In this document: positions 34,241 to 46,911 of the stretch, in pieces
How positions within the stretch are numbered: position 1 is the first letter of the stretch
Layout: each line of letters begins with the position of its first letter
Source of the DNA: Bordetella genomosp. 10
Lineage (GTDB): Bacteria; Pseudomonadota; Gammaproteobacteria; Burkholderiales; Burkholderiaceae_B
Direction of reading: 5' to 3'
Assembly (NCBI RefSeq): GCF_002261225.1
Contig: NZ_NEVM01000005.1
Span: forward strand, 1,240,001-1,304,000
Length of the DNA: 64,000 bases
Notes under the pieces: model-generated
What the model saw: the letters and a program-made list of their open reading frames with translations, nothing else
Told to the model about the DNA's origin: nothing
The model's database searches: none
Position numbers and translations under genes: made by a program

Positions 34241-36883
34241 TCAGTTGCTGCCCAGGGCGGTGTTCAGGTTGGCCATCTCCATCTGGAGGGTGTAGTAGTA
34301 ATCCGTGCCGCTACGGCCTTGGAACTTGCCCCAGTAGCAGCGCTTGAGCCATTCCTGGATCTTGTTGTCCTGGAAGATCGCGAGCAATATCGTGACCAGC
34401 ACCAGCGCCACCGTCAAGACGATGCCCACGACGGTGGCCGCCGCCGCGAAGGCCCACAGCACGGCGATGCTCAAGGCCGCCGACGCGACGTACAAGCCCC
34501 CCATCAGGCCGTTGCGCTCGGTCGTGAACTGGTCCTTGGCGCTCTTCAAGTCGAAGAAAGCCATGATAAGCCCGGTAACGATGCCGACGCGGCCGCCGAA
34601 CTCGGCCAGCAGCTTGCCCGACGTTTCCACCGCCAGGCCGGAGCCCAGCCGCATGCCCAGGGCGGACCGGCCCGCCATGGCGTTGCCCAGCACCTCCGCC
34701 ATGGAGCCGCCGGTGCTGGCGATGCCCACGACGAATTTCCACGAGGCGTCGCCCTTCTCGTGGTCCATGCCGGCCTGCATGTCCTTCCACAACTTCCACA
34801 TGGCGACGCCCTGGAACACGCAACTGACCGTGCCGATGCGCACGTCCGTGTTGATCACCGTGCGCCAGCGCGACAATTCGCGCGCCTCATACTGCTCTAT
34901 GCTCATGGAGGCCTGGGCCAGCGCGGCGGCGCGGTCCACGTCGCTGCCGGTCTTGGGCACCGCGGCCGCGGCCTGGCTGTCGACCACGCGGAACCAGCGC
35001 TTCTTGTCGCTGCCGTCCACGTTCTCCCCGGCGACTTCCAGGCGCCGCAGCTCATCGGCGACCGCCTGCTCCATCTTGCGCTGGTCGACCTTCCCGCCAT
35101 GCTGGCGCAGCGTTTCGCGGATGAGCGCGGCGCGGAATTTCTTCTTGCTGCCGACCACTTCGACGATCTGCACCGGCGATTTGGAGATCACGCCCATGCG
35201 CACCGCCATGCGGCGCGCGAGCGGGTTGTCGACGCCTTCCTTGAGTATGCGCGAGATCGGCGCCAGCACCTGGGACACCAGGCGCGCGGTCCGGTCGTCG
35301 GCGCCCGCGCCGAGCCGCTTGAGCGCGTTCGAATAGATGGAGGTCAGGTTGCCCCAGGGCATGCCCTTCCAGTCGACCGTGTTCTGCGAGGCGTCCTGCA
35401 CCTGCTTGGCGATCAGGTCCTGGTTATGGAACATGGCGCGCAGCAACAGGTTGGAGGTCTCGGTTTCCCAGCCGACCAGCCAGTCCAGCAGCAGCTCGAA
35501 GCAGATCTTCTTGTTCTGCACGCCGTCTATGCACAGCGTGAAGACGGTCAGGTAGACCTCGCCGCTGTCCACGTCCGCCGTGTCGTAGTTGCACTGGAAA
35601 TTGCAGACCATCTCCGGGCTCTTCATCCACGCCACGTGCGCGGTCGCCAGCGGCACGATGGTGGCGATGTCGAAGTCCTTCAGCTTCTTGTCGAAGGCCT
35701 GCTGCCAGTTCTGCCGGCCCGTCTCGTTGTAGTCGTCCAGGTACTTCTTCCAGCTATCGCCGCGCGCCGTCTGCCGGGCCTGATCGCTGGGGTGGCGCGC
35801 CGCCTCGGCGCGCGCCATGCGCTGCTTCTTCATCTCGGGGTTGACCTTGTCGGCCAGCATCAAGCCCAACGAGGTGTTGCCCATGCCGCCCGGTCCCATG
35901 AACACCGGCGCGTCGTCGCCATAGGCGGCGATGTTGGCGGCCTTGCGATCGGCCTCGTTCAGCATGTCGGTCTCCGCCTTGTCGGCGACGATCTCGCGCA
36001 AGGACTCAATGGACTTCGAGACCGTCAGCGGGCGGATGTCCTCCGGATCGTTGGTGAAGGCGTCGAAGCTCTGCCGCATCAGGCGCGCGATGTCCTGCGC
36101 GATGCCGGTGGGGTCGGGCAGCGCCAGCATCACGCCCTTGCCGGGCGAGAACCAGTTGGACGCCTTTTCCACCATCTCGTACATCCAGGACTGCCGGCTC
36201 ATCCAGTTCACCGTGGTCCAGTCGAACTGGCTTTCCAGGCCGGGGAAGTCGAGATCGCCGCGCGACTGCGCGAAATACTCCGCCACCAGGTCCTTGGTGT
36301 TGGTCATGGCATGCGCCTGCGGATGCTTCTTGGCCCCCAGCCACGCCTGCACGTCGAACTCGACCATGTGCTTGCGGCGCTCCGCCGCGCCGCCCGCGCC
36401 CCGGTGCTTGTCGCACACGTCCTTGGTCCACTGCACGTCCGACAGCGTCAGCCAGACCTTGGTGGCTTTTTTGGCGTCGGGGATGGTGATCATCGACGCC
36501 ATGCCCTGGTGCTCCATCGAGTGGCAGGGGAAATTGTTCTCGCCGTCCTTCAACGGCTTGTCCGGATTGAAGCGGTACAGCGTGTTGTCGCCGTTGACGA
36601 AATAGCCGTCCAGCTTCTCGCGCGCCTCGTCGTAGACGTAGAGATAGCCCGGCCGCAGCAGGCGCAGGCCATAGCGGGCCGCCGACCCCAGTTGCCTTTC
36701 CTTTTCGGCGAGTGCCGGGTGCGCCAGGTCGCCGCCGAGCGGCGGCGGCGAATGGGCGTTGTTGCGCAGCACCGCGTAGCGCACCGGGAAAATCGGCAGG
36801 CCGACGCGATGGTAGGGACAGTCCTCGCCGCACTTGACGTACGGCCCACGGTCTTTGGTGACATCGGTAGCAGGAGCATTCAT
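34241..36883 (-). CDS. VasX-like T6SS effector (BTH_I2691 family)
   Basis: An 880-residue probable pore-forming toxin. The N terminus (about residues 15-160) matches the VasX N-terminal region: CPYHRVGLPIFPVRYAVLR, LRLLRPGYLYVYDEAR and FPCHSMEHQG. The middle is a large helical region. Near the C terminus is a hydrophobic hairpin (about 796-838), preceded by a glycine-rich segment, VGIVTGLIMAFF, as expected for colicin-like membrane insertion. The start overlaps the DUF4123 chaperone stop (ATGA). The order VgrG, DUF4123, effector is standard for cargo loading on VgrG. Confidence 0.82.
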   Translation of the reverse strand: MNAPATDVTKDRGPYVKCGEDCPYHRVGLPIFPVRYAVLRNNAHSPPPLGGDLAHPALAEKERQLGSAARYGLRLLRPGYLYVYDEAREKLDGYFVNGDNTLYRFNPDKPLKDGENNFPCHSMEHQGMASMITIPDAKKATKVWLTLSDVQWTKDVCDKHRGAGGAAERRKHMVEFDVQAWLGAKKHPQAHAMTNTKDLVAEYFAQSRGDLDFPGLESQFDWTTVNWMSRQSWMYEMVEKASNWFSPGKGVMLALPDPTGIAQDIARLMRQSFDAFTNDPEDIRPLTVSKSIESLREIVADKAETDMLNEADRKAANIAAYGDDAPVFMGPGGMGNTSLGLMLADKVNPEMKKQRMARAEAARHPSDQARQTARGDSWKKYLDDYNETGRQNWQQAFDKKLKDFDIATIVPLATAHVAWMKSPEMVCNFQCNYDTADVDSGEVYLTVFTLCIDGVQNKKICFELLLDWLVGWETETSNLLLRAMFHNQDLIAKQVQDASQNTVDWKGMPWGNLTSIYSNALKRLGAGADDRTARLVSQVLAPISRILKEGVDNPLARRMAVRMGVISKSPVQIVEVVGSKKKFRAALIRETLRQHGGKVDQRKMEQAVADELRRLEVAGENVDGSDKKRWFRVVDSQAAAAVPKTGSDVDRAAALAQASMSIEQYEARELSRWRTVINTDVRIGTVSCVFQGVAMWKLWKDMQAGMDHEKGDASWKFVVGIASTGGSMAEVLGNAMAGRSALGMRLGSGLAVETSGKLLAEFGGRVGIVTGLIMAFFDLKSAKDQFTTERNGLMGGLYVASAALSIAVLWAFAAAATVVGIVLTVALVLVTILLAIFQDNKIQEWLKRCYWGKFQGRSGTDYYYTLQMEMANLNTALGSN

Positions 36884-37731
36884 ACGAGAGTCCGGGTGGG
36901 ATCGTTCAGTTCGTCGCGTATTCGGTCGTAGTCTTCGGGCCCCAGGTCGGCCGTCGCGACTTGATAGGGAAAGTCGGCATCCGGGGGCAGCGCGGCGAGC
37001 CGCGCGCGCAACAGGGGGTGGCTGTCGAAGCGGGGATGCACCGTCATGCCGTGCCAGGCATATTCCTCCTGGTCCCGCAGGCGTTGCAGGCCATGGTCGC
37101 GGGCCCTTTCCAGGTGCCGCGCGATCTCCTGCCCCTTGTCGCGCCAGGCCGCCGGCGTGGCCGGCGACAGGCGTTCGAGCAGGGTATTGACCACGTTCAG
37201 GCGCTGCAGGACGAAGGCCTGGCGCTGCGTAATGCCGGGCGACTCGGCGGCGATGGCTTCAGGCCGCCGCGTTTCCTCCCAGGCGCCGGCGAGGCCGTAC
37301 TTCCAGCGGCGCGCGGGCCCCATCAGCCACGCCATCTGGGCGGGGGTGAACAACCACTGCAACTGGACCAGCACCCGCGGATCGAAATAGCGGAAGAAGC
37401 AGGGCCCCACGCCCGGCAGGGGCAGGACCAGCCGCGTCGTCAGCGCCTGGGCCAGGGCGTCCCGGGTCACCCCTTCGTCGACGTCGAGCAGGAGGGACAG
37501 CCAGAGGTCCTCGCCCTCGGCCTCCTGCGCGAGCGCCAAGGCCAGCGCGGCTTCGCGCGCCAGCGGGGTGGCGGCGGCGATGTCGTACAGATGCGGCATC
37601 ACGCCGGCGCTGCGCGCCAGTTGGGCGGGCACCAGCGCCTGGCGGGCCATGCGGGGCGGGCCCTCGCGCGCCAGCGCGCCATCGGCGATGGCGTAGGCAT
37701 AGTCGCGCAGGTCGGCGTAGACGAGCGACAT
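36880..37731 (-). CDS. DUF4123 T6SS effector chaperone (Tap/VasW type)
   Basis: A 283-residue cytoplasmic adaptor. The DUF4123 core covers about residues 5-140: YADLRDYAYAIADGAL, LVPAQLARSAGVMPHLYDI, then LWLSLLLDVDEG and RLVLPLPGVGPCFFRYFDPRVL, the Phe-Arg-Tyr-Phe-Asp-Pro motif being diagnostic. These proteins load a specific effector onto VgrG. It lies between vgrG (9-nt gap) and the VasX-like gene (ATGA overlap), which ties it to that effector. Confidence 0.88.
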   Translation of the reverse strand: MSLVYADLRDYAYAIADGALAREGPPRMARQALVPAQLARSAGVMPHLYDIAAATPLAREAALALALAQEAEGEDLWLSLLLDVDEGVTRDALAQALTTRLVLPLPGVGPCFFRYFDPRVLVQLQWLFTPAQMAWLMGPARRWKYGLAGAWEETRRPEAIAAESPGITQRQAFVLQRLNVVNTLLERLSPATPAAWRDKGQEIARHLERARDHGLQRLRDQEEYAWHGMTVHPRFDSHPLLRARLAALPPDADFPYQVATADLGPEDYDRIRDELNDPTRTLV

Positions 37732-37740
37732 CGCGCCCGC

Positions 37741-40611
37741 CTAGATCGGCACCACGGCGCCGCCTTGCTGGGCCGCGCCGCGCACGCGGGCGTCGCACAA
37801 GGGGCCGCCGCCGAAGCCGGCGCTGGCCTGGGCCGATTGCGGCCCCTGCCAGGAATGCGAACCGGCGTGGAAAGTCACCTTGCCGGGCGCGTGCAACTGG
37901 ATCTGGCCGTTCTCCAGGCGCAGGTAGGCGCCGCCGGCCGTCGCCAGGATACGGGTGCTGCCGTCGATTTGCACGGTGGCATGGGTGGAGCTGATGGTGA
38001 CCGTGTCCCGCGCGTTGAGCGTGGCGCCGTCCTGCTGGGCCTGCATGCTGAACTTGCCGGCCGCCGCGTGCAGCAGCAGGCCTTTCTGGCTGGCGGGACG
38101 GCTGCCGGCCTGGTCGCCCTTGCCGTCGGTGTACAGCAGGACGCCGCCGGCGGCGTCGGCGACCACGTCGCCCACCGCGCTCCAGTTGACGTCGGGCGCG
38201 ACGTGGACCAGCGTGGCGCCGGCGGCCAGGAAGGCGCTCGCGGGCGTGTACTGGCCGATGCCGGCCGGCGCGCTGAATTGGAAGTGGGGCTCTCCGTAGG
38301 CGGTGGCGGTATCGCCGCTGGCGGCGCCGCCGGCATCGGTGCCGCTGCCCGTCGCGCCGCTGCCCGCGCTGGCGCTGGCCGATGCAGCGCCACCCGCGCC
38401 TCCCTGCGCGCTACTACTGCCACTGCTGCCACCGCTGACCGCGCGGGGCCGGGTCTGCGTCTGGCGCAGCACTTCGCCGACGTGCGCCAGGCCTTTCAGC
38501 GCCGGCAGGTCGGCGGGGTCGCCCTCCTCGCCCAGCTTCGCCTGCCGCGCCACGGCCGAACTGGCCAGGCTGCGCGCCTGCTCCGACGCCAGGTCCAACT
38601 GGACGGCCGCTTCGCTGCTGTCCAGCGCCGCGCCGCCGGCATTCGGCCGCGCATCGGCGCTGACCAGCAGGCCCTGGCCGCCGCGCACCGCCAGCGAGGC
38701 CTTGCTCGCCAGCTCGGCGCCATGGCCCAGGTCGTCCAGGCGTTCGTTGTCGTTCTGCTGCTTGAGCCGGCCCAGGTTCAGGCGGCTGTCCTGCTGCGTG
38801 GTCGACGCGGTCAGGCGCGACTGGCCCGGCGTATCGTCCATCACCAGTTGGTTGTAGCCGCCCGAGCCGCCGGCGCTGGCCGACATCTCCTGCGACTTGA
38901 AGCCGGACATCACCACGTTGTGCGCATGCGCGCCATCGCTGCCGGCGAACCACGCCGGCGCGTTGCCGGTGCTGCGCGCGGCGCCGGACTGCACCTGGTT
39001 GTACGCGGCGTTCTCGCCGCCGGCGCCGTTGTACACGGCGCCCACCACCACGGGACGGTCGATATCGCCATGCAGGAATTGCACCAGCACCTCCTGGCCA
39101 ACGCGCGGAACGAAGTGCCCGCCCCAATCGCCGCCGGCCACCGGCTCGGCCACGCGCACCCAGGCGCCCAGATCGCTCCTGGCCGGCGCATTGTCGGCGC
39201 CGGCCGGATGCGCCAGGCGGCTGCTCGACGTGCTGCCGCGCTGCCAGTGGAACTGGACGCGGATGCGATGGTCGCGGTCGGTGTGGACGGGATCGTCGGC
39301 GCCGACGACCAACGCGGTCTGCGTGCCGAGGATGGTCGGGCGCGGATGGATGCGCTGGCCATGGCCGTCCAGGGTGGCGTTGCGGTACTCCACCGTCGCC
39401 GGAATCGCGGTGACGCGGTTCTGGTAGAAATCGGCCTGCGCGTCGGCGGCCCCGCCGGCCGCCTTCTCCACGCCCGGCTTGCCGGCCGTCTCCTCGAACG
39501 CCCGGCCGAGGCTGGCCTGCAGGTTGTTGCGCGCCGCATGGTCCACCCGCAGCACCAGAAAGTCGTTGCCGCCGGACGCGTCGCCGCCGGCGAAGTGGTC
39601 CGTCAAGGTGAAACGCTGCCCGGCCGCCAGCGTGCGCACCGTGCCCGCCCCTTCGTAGGTGGCGGCCGGCACGCGCAGCGCGGCCAGCAGGTTGTGCGCC
39701 AGCCGGTCGCCCTGGGCGTCGTCCTCGAAGGCATACTGCCCCGGGTAGTCCGCGTCCAGCAGCGCCATTTTGTTGTCCAGGCCCTCGCCGGGCGCCTGCG
39801 CCGACGCCACGCGGCCGCCGGCGCCGCGGTAGTCCCAACTGGCCAGGCGCACGCCGTTGGTCAGCCAGCGGCGCGCGCGGCCCCAGCGCTGCATGGTGTC
39901 CTCGGTCTCGGTCGCGTCGGCGCGATGGAAGCGCACGCGCTCCTGCGGACCGGCCTTGAACGCGTCGTTGTCGTCGGCGATCACCACCGTATGGCTGCCC
40001 GGGTTGTCGCCCTCGCCGGCCTGGTGCTCGATCCAGTAGTACAGGCCCTCCTCGGCCAGCAGGCGCTCGACGAAATCGAAATCCGATTCGCGGTACTGGA
40101 TGGTCAGGCTGCGCTTGGCGTAGACCGCACGGTCCTTCAGCGCCCAGCGCCAGGCGGGCGCCAGCGTGCCCTGGTCGCGGTAATCGTTGAAGATGCTTTC
40201 GACGATGTCGCAGACGTCCATGTCCTGGAACACGTAGCTGTCGCGGCGCTGGCGCAGGAAGGCCAGCCAGGGCTCCAGGCGCAGGCGGTAGCGCGCCAGT
40301 CCGCCGTTGGCGCCGTCGAAGCTGGCCTGCGTGACGTGGCCATGCCAGACGCGCGGGGCGTCCCGTCCCAGCGCGCTCTGCAAGGACAACTGCGCCGGCT
40401 GGCCCAGCAAATCCTTCAGGGGAATGTGCGCGTCGTCGGACAGCGCCGTGATCTCCAGCCGGTAGCCGCCGTCGCCGATACGATCGCTGCCGCGCATTTC
40501 CTGGGCCAGCAGGCGGTTCGCGCCCAGGGGCGTGGACAGGTCGAGCAGGCGGTTGCCCTGCTCGAAGGCGGCGGTCAACAAGCGGGTGAGGTCTGCGGTG
40601 TCGCTGGACAT
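37741..40611 (-). CDS. vgrG: type VI secretion VgrG spike protein (TssI), effector-linked copy
   Basis: A 956-residue VgrG. The gp27-like part covers about residues 1-380 (YRLRLEPWLAFLRQRRDSYVFQ, YRESDFDFVERLLAEEGLYY). The gp5-like OB fold follows about 400-540 (RVQFHWQRGS, WVRVAEPVAGGDWGGHFVPRVGQEVLVQFL). DUF2345 forms the C-terminal beta-helix (about 630-930). A Ser/Gly/Ala-rich linker (about 717-765) is inserted in DUF2345. It ends without a fused toxin, so it carries its cargo through the DUF4123 adaptor next door. Confidence 0.93.
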   Translation of the reverse strand: MSSDTADLTRLLTAAFEQGNRLLDLSTPLGANRLLAQEMRGSDRIGDGGYRLEITALSDDAHIPLKDLLGQPAQLSLQSALGRDAPRVWHGHVTQASFDGANGGLARYRLRLEPWLAFLRQRRDSYVFQDMDVCDIVESIFNDYRDQGTLAPAWRWALKDRAVYAKRSLTIQYRESDFDFVERLLAEEGLYYWIEHQAGEGDNPGSHTVVIADDNDAFKAGPQERVRFHRADATETEDTMQRWGRARRWLTNGVRLASWDYRGAGGRVASAQAPGEGLDNKMALLDADYPGQYAFEDDAQGDRLAHNLLAALRVPAATYEGAGTVRTLAAGQRFTLTDHFAGGDASGGNDFLVLRVDHAARNNLQASLGRAFEETAGKPGVEKAAGGAADAQADFYQNRVTAIPATVEYRNATLDGHGQRIHPRPTILGTQTALVVGADDPVHTDRDHRIRVQFHWQRGSTSSSRLAHPAGADNAPARSDLGAWVRVAEPVAGGDWGGHFVPRVGQEVLVQFLHGDIDRPVVVGAVYNGAGGENAAYNQVQSGAARSTGNAPAWFAGSDGAHAHNVVMSGFKSQEMSASAGGSGGYNQLVMDDTPGQSRLTASTTQQDSRLNLGRLKQQNDNERLDDLGHGAELASKASLAVRGGQGLLVSADARPNAGGAALDSSEAAVQLDLASEQARSLASSAVARQAKLGEEGDPADLPALKGLAHVGEVLRQTQTRPRAVSGGSSGSSSAQGGAGGAASASASAGSGATGSGTDAGGAASGDTATAYGEPHFQFSAPAGIGQYTPASAFLAAGATLVHVAPDVNWSAVGDVVADAAGGVLLYTDGKGDQAGSRPASQKGLLLHAAAGKFSMQAQQDGATLNARDTVTISSTHATVQIDGSTRILATAGGAYLRLENGQIQLHAPGKVTFHAGSHSWQGPQSAQASAGFGGGPLCDARVRGAAQQGGAVVPI

Positions 40612-40648
40612 GATGGTCGATCTCCCGGGCGCGATGCTGGCGCGTCCC

Positions 40649-43393
<2,745 letters not shown>

Positions 43394-43442
43394 ATGCTAG
43401 GCGCCGGCGTGCCGGCGCTTCCCGGGAAGTTGGAAGGTCGTT

Positions 43443-44546
43443 TCAGTGGATGGTGTGCAATTCATAACTGGCGTCGTCCCGGTCCTCGGTGGCGGGTTCG
43501 CTGCACAGGAAGGTGTTCCAGCCCAGGCGCGCGCCGCCGCCCCCGGCCTCGTCGCCGCCCAGCGCGCTGCCGCTCACCGCCTCCTTGACGATGATCAGGC
43601 GCACTTCGTATTCGAAGCTGACGCCGGCCAGCATGGTCAGCATCTTTTCCAGCGCGCGGGCCCGCTCGCCGCCCGGCAGGAAATCCGCGAACACCTCGCC
43701 GGACAAGGGACCGATCCAGATGCGCATGCGCAGGTCGCGCTGCCAGATGCGGTCGCCGGCGAAGGCGGACACGCCCAGGACCGCGCCCGGGCTGCCCAGC
43801 GAGGTGCGCCGCTCCGGCGGCACCGTGTACCACTTGCCGACGAACTGCTCGACCCGCAGCGGCTGGCGGAAATAATCGCAAAGCACCTGCTGCAGATAGG
43901 CGCCGGATACCGGACGCTGGCGCATCGCCGCGGCATAGTGCGCCATGCTCTCGTCGTAGACCGCGCCGCCGCCGGCGCGCAGCCGGTCGCGCAAGGCCGG
44001 ATGGCCGAGGCCGCCCAGGGCCAGCAGCAAGGGCAGGTAGTGATGGTCGCGGTCGGACTCGTGACGCAGCGGCAGGCGGTATTTCTTCCACGCGCCGTAG
44101 AACAGCGCCGCGGCGCGATTGGCGAAGATGTCGAAGAAGGCGCGCGCGCCGCGGTCGCGGCTGAGGCTTTCGCGCAGCGCCAGGGTCTCCGAGTAGTGCA
44201 GCGGCAAGGCGCCCTGCCCGCCGAGCAGGCCGAAGAAGGCCGGCGTCAGCGCCACGCGCGCCACGTCGCCGTTGGCCACCGCGGTCTTGATCGCCTGCGC
44301 GTCCGCCAGCGGATTGCCCTCGCGGTCATAGGCCTGGGCGTCGGCGATCTCGCTGGCCGGAAAGCCCAGCGAGGGGGAGTTCAGGAACTGCATGCGCGCC
44401 GCCACCACGTCGCGCACGCGGCCATCCTGGCGACGCGCGAACCAGCGCTCCAGCAGGCGCACCGCCTGGAAGAACTTGTAGCGCTGGGGCTCGGCCAGCA
44501 GCGATTCGATTACGCCAGTATCGCGTCGCCGTTGCATGGGGGGCAC
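43443..44546 (-). CDS. tssG: type VI secretion baseplate subunit TssG
   Basis: A 367-residue baseplate wedge protein. FFQAVRLLER near residue 25, FLNSPSLGFPASEI near residue 50, LTPAFFGLLGGQGALPLHYSE near residue 90 and a C-terminal CRVWIGPL-like segment (RMRIWIGPLSG) are characteristic. It overlaps the end of tssF by 37 nt. The longest frame starts with GTG at 44546; ATG at 44537 is equally likely. TssG joins TssE, TssF and TssK in the baseplate. Confidence 0.93.
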   Translation of the reverse strand: MPPMQRRRDTGVIESLLAEPQRYKFFQAVRLLERWFARRQDGRVRDVVAARMQFLNSPSLGFPASEIADAQAYDREGNPLADAQAIKTAVANGDVARVALTPAFFGLLGGQGALPLHYSETLALRESLSRDRGARAFFDIFANRAAALFYGAWKKYRLPLRHESDRDHHYLPLLLALGGLGHPALRDRLRAGGGAVYDESMAHYAAAMRQRPVSGAYLQQVLCDYFRQPLRVEQFVGKWYTVPPERRTSLGSPGAVLGVSAFAGDRIWQRDLRMRIWIGPLSGEVFADFLPGGERARALEKMLTMLAGVSFEYEVRLIIVKEAVSGSALGGDEAGGGGARLGWNTFLCSEPATEDRDDASYELHTIH

Positions 44547-46345
44547 CGTAGAAGTTCATCGGAGTTCCGGCGCGACAGCACCACCAATTGCACGAAGCTG
44601 TTGGCGTGCACGTACAGGCCGAAAAAGCGGTTCATCACCGCCACGAAGGCGTGCAGGCTGGTGCCGACGAAGTTGTCCTCGTTCAGCGTCAGACGGATCT
44701 CGATGCCGCGCACGAAGGTGGCGAAGGGCTCGCCCGCCATCCAGTGGGTGGCGGGACGGTAGTCCAGGCCGACCAGGCCCTCGATCTGGCGCGCCGCCAC
44801 CGCGGAATGCGAAAGATCGTACAGGCGCAGCGTTTCCTTCAACGCCGGCAGCCCGCTTTGCACCAGCGACAGATGGTTCAGCGCCAGGTGCGAGATCAGC
44901 CGCCAATGGGCCGCGTGGCCCTGCGGAAAGCGGTGGGTGTGGGTCGGGCGGCGCAGCAGGCGGATGGCGCGCGCCACCGTGCCGCCCTCCAGGAACAGGT
45001 CGCCGCCCGGCTGGCCCGCCGCCAGTTGCGCCGGCAGGTCGCGGTTGGTGCAGGTCAGGTCTATGCTCAGCGTCTCGACCTGCGGCACGGAGGGATCGAA
45101 GTCGATGTCGACCAGCGAGATCTCGGTCTCGTACCCCGGGCTGCGCTGCGCCACCAGCTCGTCGCGGCGCGCCGTCCAGTAATGGCCGGCGCCGTCCGGC
45201 GTGTCGCCGTGCTGCAGGGAATAGAAGGGGCGGAACTCCACCACCGATTCGCCCTGCGCGCTCTGGCGCACCTGGCGCACGCGCTCGATGGCGTAGATGT
45301 CGTAGCCGTAGGCGCGCCGCGCGTCGGCCACCACCGGATAGGAAGCCGACTGATGCGTGACGCGGATGGGATCGGCGCGCTGCTTGAACAGGTTGACCAC
45401 CGGCGTGCAGCCCAGCCGCAGGTTGTCCGTGCCCACGCTTTCCAGCAGCCGCGCGGTGTTGGAATCGGCGCGCACCCCGCGCACCGCCAGGTGCAGCGTA
45501 AACGCCCGCGCCGTCCCCACGGCGGCGCGCAAGGCCGCCAGGTCGATATCGAAGAAGTTGAATTTCTCCGCGAAGACGAAGTGCTCCGCCAGCAGCCGGT
45601 AGGCGGGATGCGAACGGGCCGGGTAGTCGATGAGCGCTTCGTCGTCGGCCAGGCCGACCTCGCCGATCGGGATGCCGGACACCGGCTCCCAGCGGCCCGG
45701 ACGCGATTCCACGTAGGCGGCGGCCGTGCGCAGGAACAGGCAGTCGCGCAAGGCGGCGACGAAAGACGGCTCGCCGTGCAGGTAGACGCGCAGCTTGCCC
45801 GCCGGCAAGGTCGCGAAGTTCATGCTCTCGCCCAGGCACTCCAGGCGTATCGACAGGCGCCCCGTCATGCCGGCCGGCAGGTTGCTCACCGGCGCGTTGG
45901 CGCTGCTGACGTAGCTGACCTCGCCGATGGCCAGGGGCAGCAGGGTCACGTCGTAGACCGTGCGGAAGCGGCAGGCCACGCCGCGCACCGGATGCGACTT
46001 CAATTCGGTGCCGCGCGCGATGCGCGCCGGCGCGCTGAGCTGCGCGGCCACCTGGCCGACGTCGAAATAGGCCACCGAGCAGGAGGGAAAGGGCCGCAGG
46101 TAATGGGGATAGAGGACCTCGAACAAGGCCTCGGTGAATTCGGGGTAATCGTCGTCCAGCTTCTTGTTGATGCGCGCGCCCAGCAAGGCGAAGGACTCGA
46201 TCATGCGCTCGACGTGCGGGTCCTCGCTGTTCTCGGCGGACAGCCCCAGCCGCGACGCGATCTTCGGATAGCGCTGGGCGAAATCGCGCGACGAGCTGCG
46301 CAGAAAATTCAGCTCGCGTTCGTAATACGGCAACAAGTCTTCCAT
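44510..46345 (-). CDS. tssF: type VI secretion baseplate subunit TssF
   Basis: A 611-residue protein starting with LLPYYERELNFLRSS, the typical TssF N terminus, followed by YPKIASRLGL and DPHVERMIESFALL (about residues 25-55) and LRPFPSC near residue 100. Later landmarks are FFDIDLAAL and a C-terminal FVGTSLHAFVAVMNRFFGLYVHANSF. With TssG it forms the wedge of the baseplate. It lies between tssE and tssG, as in most loci. Confidence 0.94.
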   Translation of the reverse strand: MEDLLPYYERELNFLRSSSRDFAQRYPKIASRLGLSAENSEDPHVERMIESFALLGARINKKLDDDYPEFTEALFEVLYPHYLRPFPSCSVAYFDVGQVAAQLSAPARIARGTELKSHPVRGVACRFRTVYDVTLLPLAIGEVSYVSSANAPVSNLPAGMTGRLSIRLECLGESMNFATLPAGKLRVYLHGEPSFVAALRDCLFLRTAAAYVESRPGRWEPVSGIPIGEVGLADDEALIDYPARSHPAYRLLAEHFVFAEKFNFFDIDLAALRAAVGTARAFTLHLAVRGVRADSNTARLLESVGTDNLRLGCTPVVNLFKQRADPIRVTHQSASYPVVADARRAYGYDIYAIERVRQVRQSAQGESVVEFRPFYSLQHGDTPDGAGHYWTARRDELVAQRSPGYETEISLVDIDFDPSVPQVETLSIDLTCTNRDLPAQLAAGQPGGDLFLEGGTVARAIRLLRRPTHTHRFPQGHAAHWRLISHLALNHLSLVQSGLPALKETLRLYDLSHSAVAARQIEGLVGLDYRPATHWMAGEPFATFVRGIEIRLTLNEDNFVGTSLHAFVAVMNRFFGLYVHANSFVQLVVLSRRNSDELLRCPPCNGDAILA

Positions 46346-46380
46346 GCTTCCCCTCCCCGGGCTGCGCGCGCTCGTCCGCC

Positions 46381-46866
46381 TCAGGCGGCGACCGCGGTCT
46401 TGGCCCAGCCCTTGCTGACCGAATACTGCAGCGTGGACGGCTGCAACGTGGCGTCGAACGTCACCGGTTCGTGCGCCGGCCCCACTTCGAGCATGGCGTT
46501 GATGGCGAAATACAGCACCGACGTGGCGCGGCCGTCAACTAGCAGCATGACGCGCACCTGCGTCAGGCGCGGCTCATGGCGCGCGATGGCCTGCTCCAGG
46601 GAGCGGCAGATCAGCTCGCGGTCATAGTGGCTGGCCAGGCTCAGGCCGGAAAAGTCCGCCAGCCCGTACGTCAGCACCGAGCGCTGGCATTCCGGCAGGC
46701 GCTTGAGCGCTTCCTCCGAAAACACCATGCGGGTGTTCAGCAGGGCCTCGATGTCGCGCGCCACCGTTTCCTTCATCTCCTCCACCGACAGGCGGCGCAG
46801 GGCGTGAGGCGACTCGCCGTCGACACCGAAGAGCTTGTCGAACAGACTGGGCTCGAATCCCTTCAT
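46381..46866 (-). CDS. tssE: type VI secretion baseplate subunit TssE (gp25-like)
   Basis: A 161-residue gp25-like protein. PSLFDKLFG at the start, VARDIEALLNTR with the conserved Glu-Ala-Leu-Leu-Asn-Thr-Arg motif (about residues 37-45), YGLADFSG and a C-terminal beta-rich part are seen. GGAG 8 nt before ATG 46866 fixes the start; a longer frame upstream runs into the hairpin region. It begins a second segment of the operon after the hcp terminator. Confidence 0.92.
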   Translation of the reverse strand: MKGFEPSLFDKLFGVDGESPHALRRLSVEEMKETVARDIEALLNTRMVFSEEALKRLPECQRSVLTYGLADFSGLSLASHYDRELICRSLEQAIARHEPRLTQVRVMLLVDGRATSVLYFAINAMLEVGPAHEPVTFDATLQPSTLQYSVSKGWAKTAVAA

Positions 46867-46911
46867 GCGGCTCCAAGGAAAAGCCCCGCGCCGCGCGGCT
46901 CGCGCCGCTTG

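Noticed and set aside
33377..36931. A very long open frame on the plus strand (over 1000 codons) opposite the effector gene, and similar long ones opposite vgrG (36961-40908) and clpV (41204-43588), and on the minus strand opposite the second vgrG (52903-56181)
   Set aside because: They are rich in His, Arg, Gln, Ala and Gly, have no recognisable domains, and lie antisense to intact conserved genes. High GC removes stop codons from the complementary frame.
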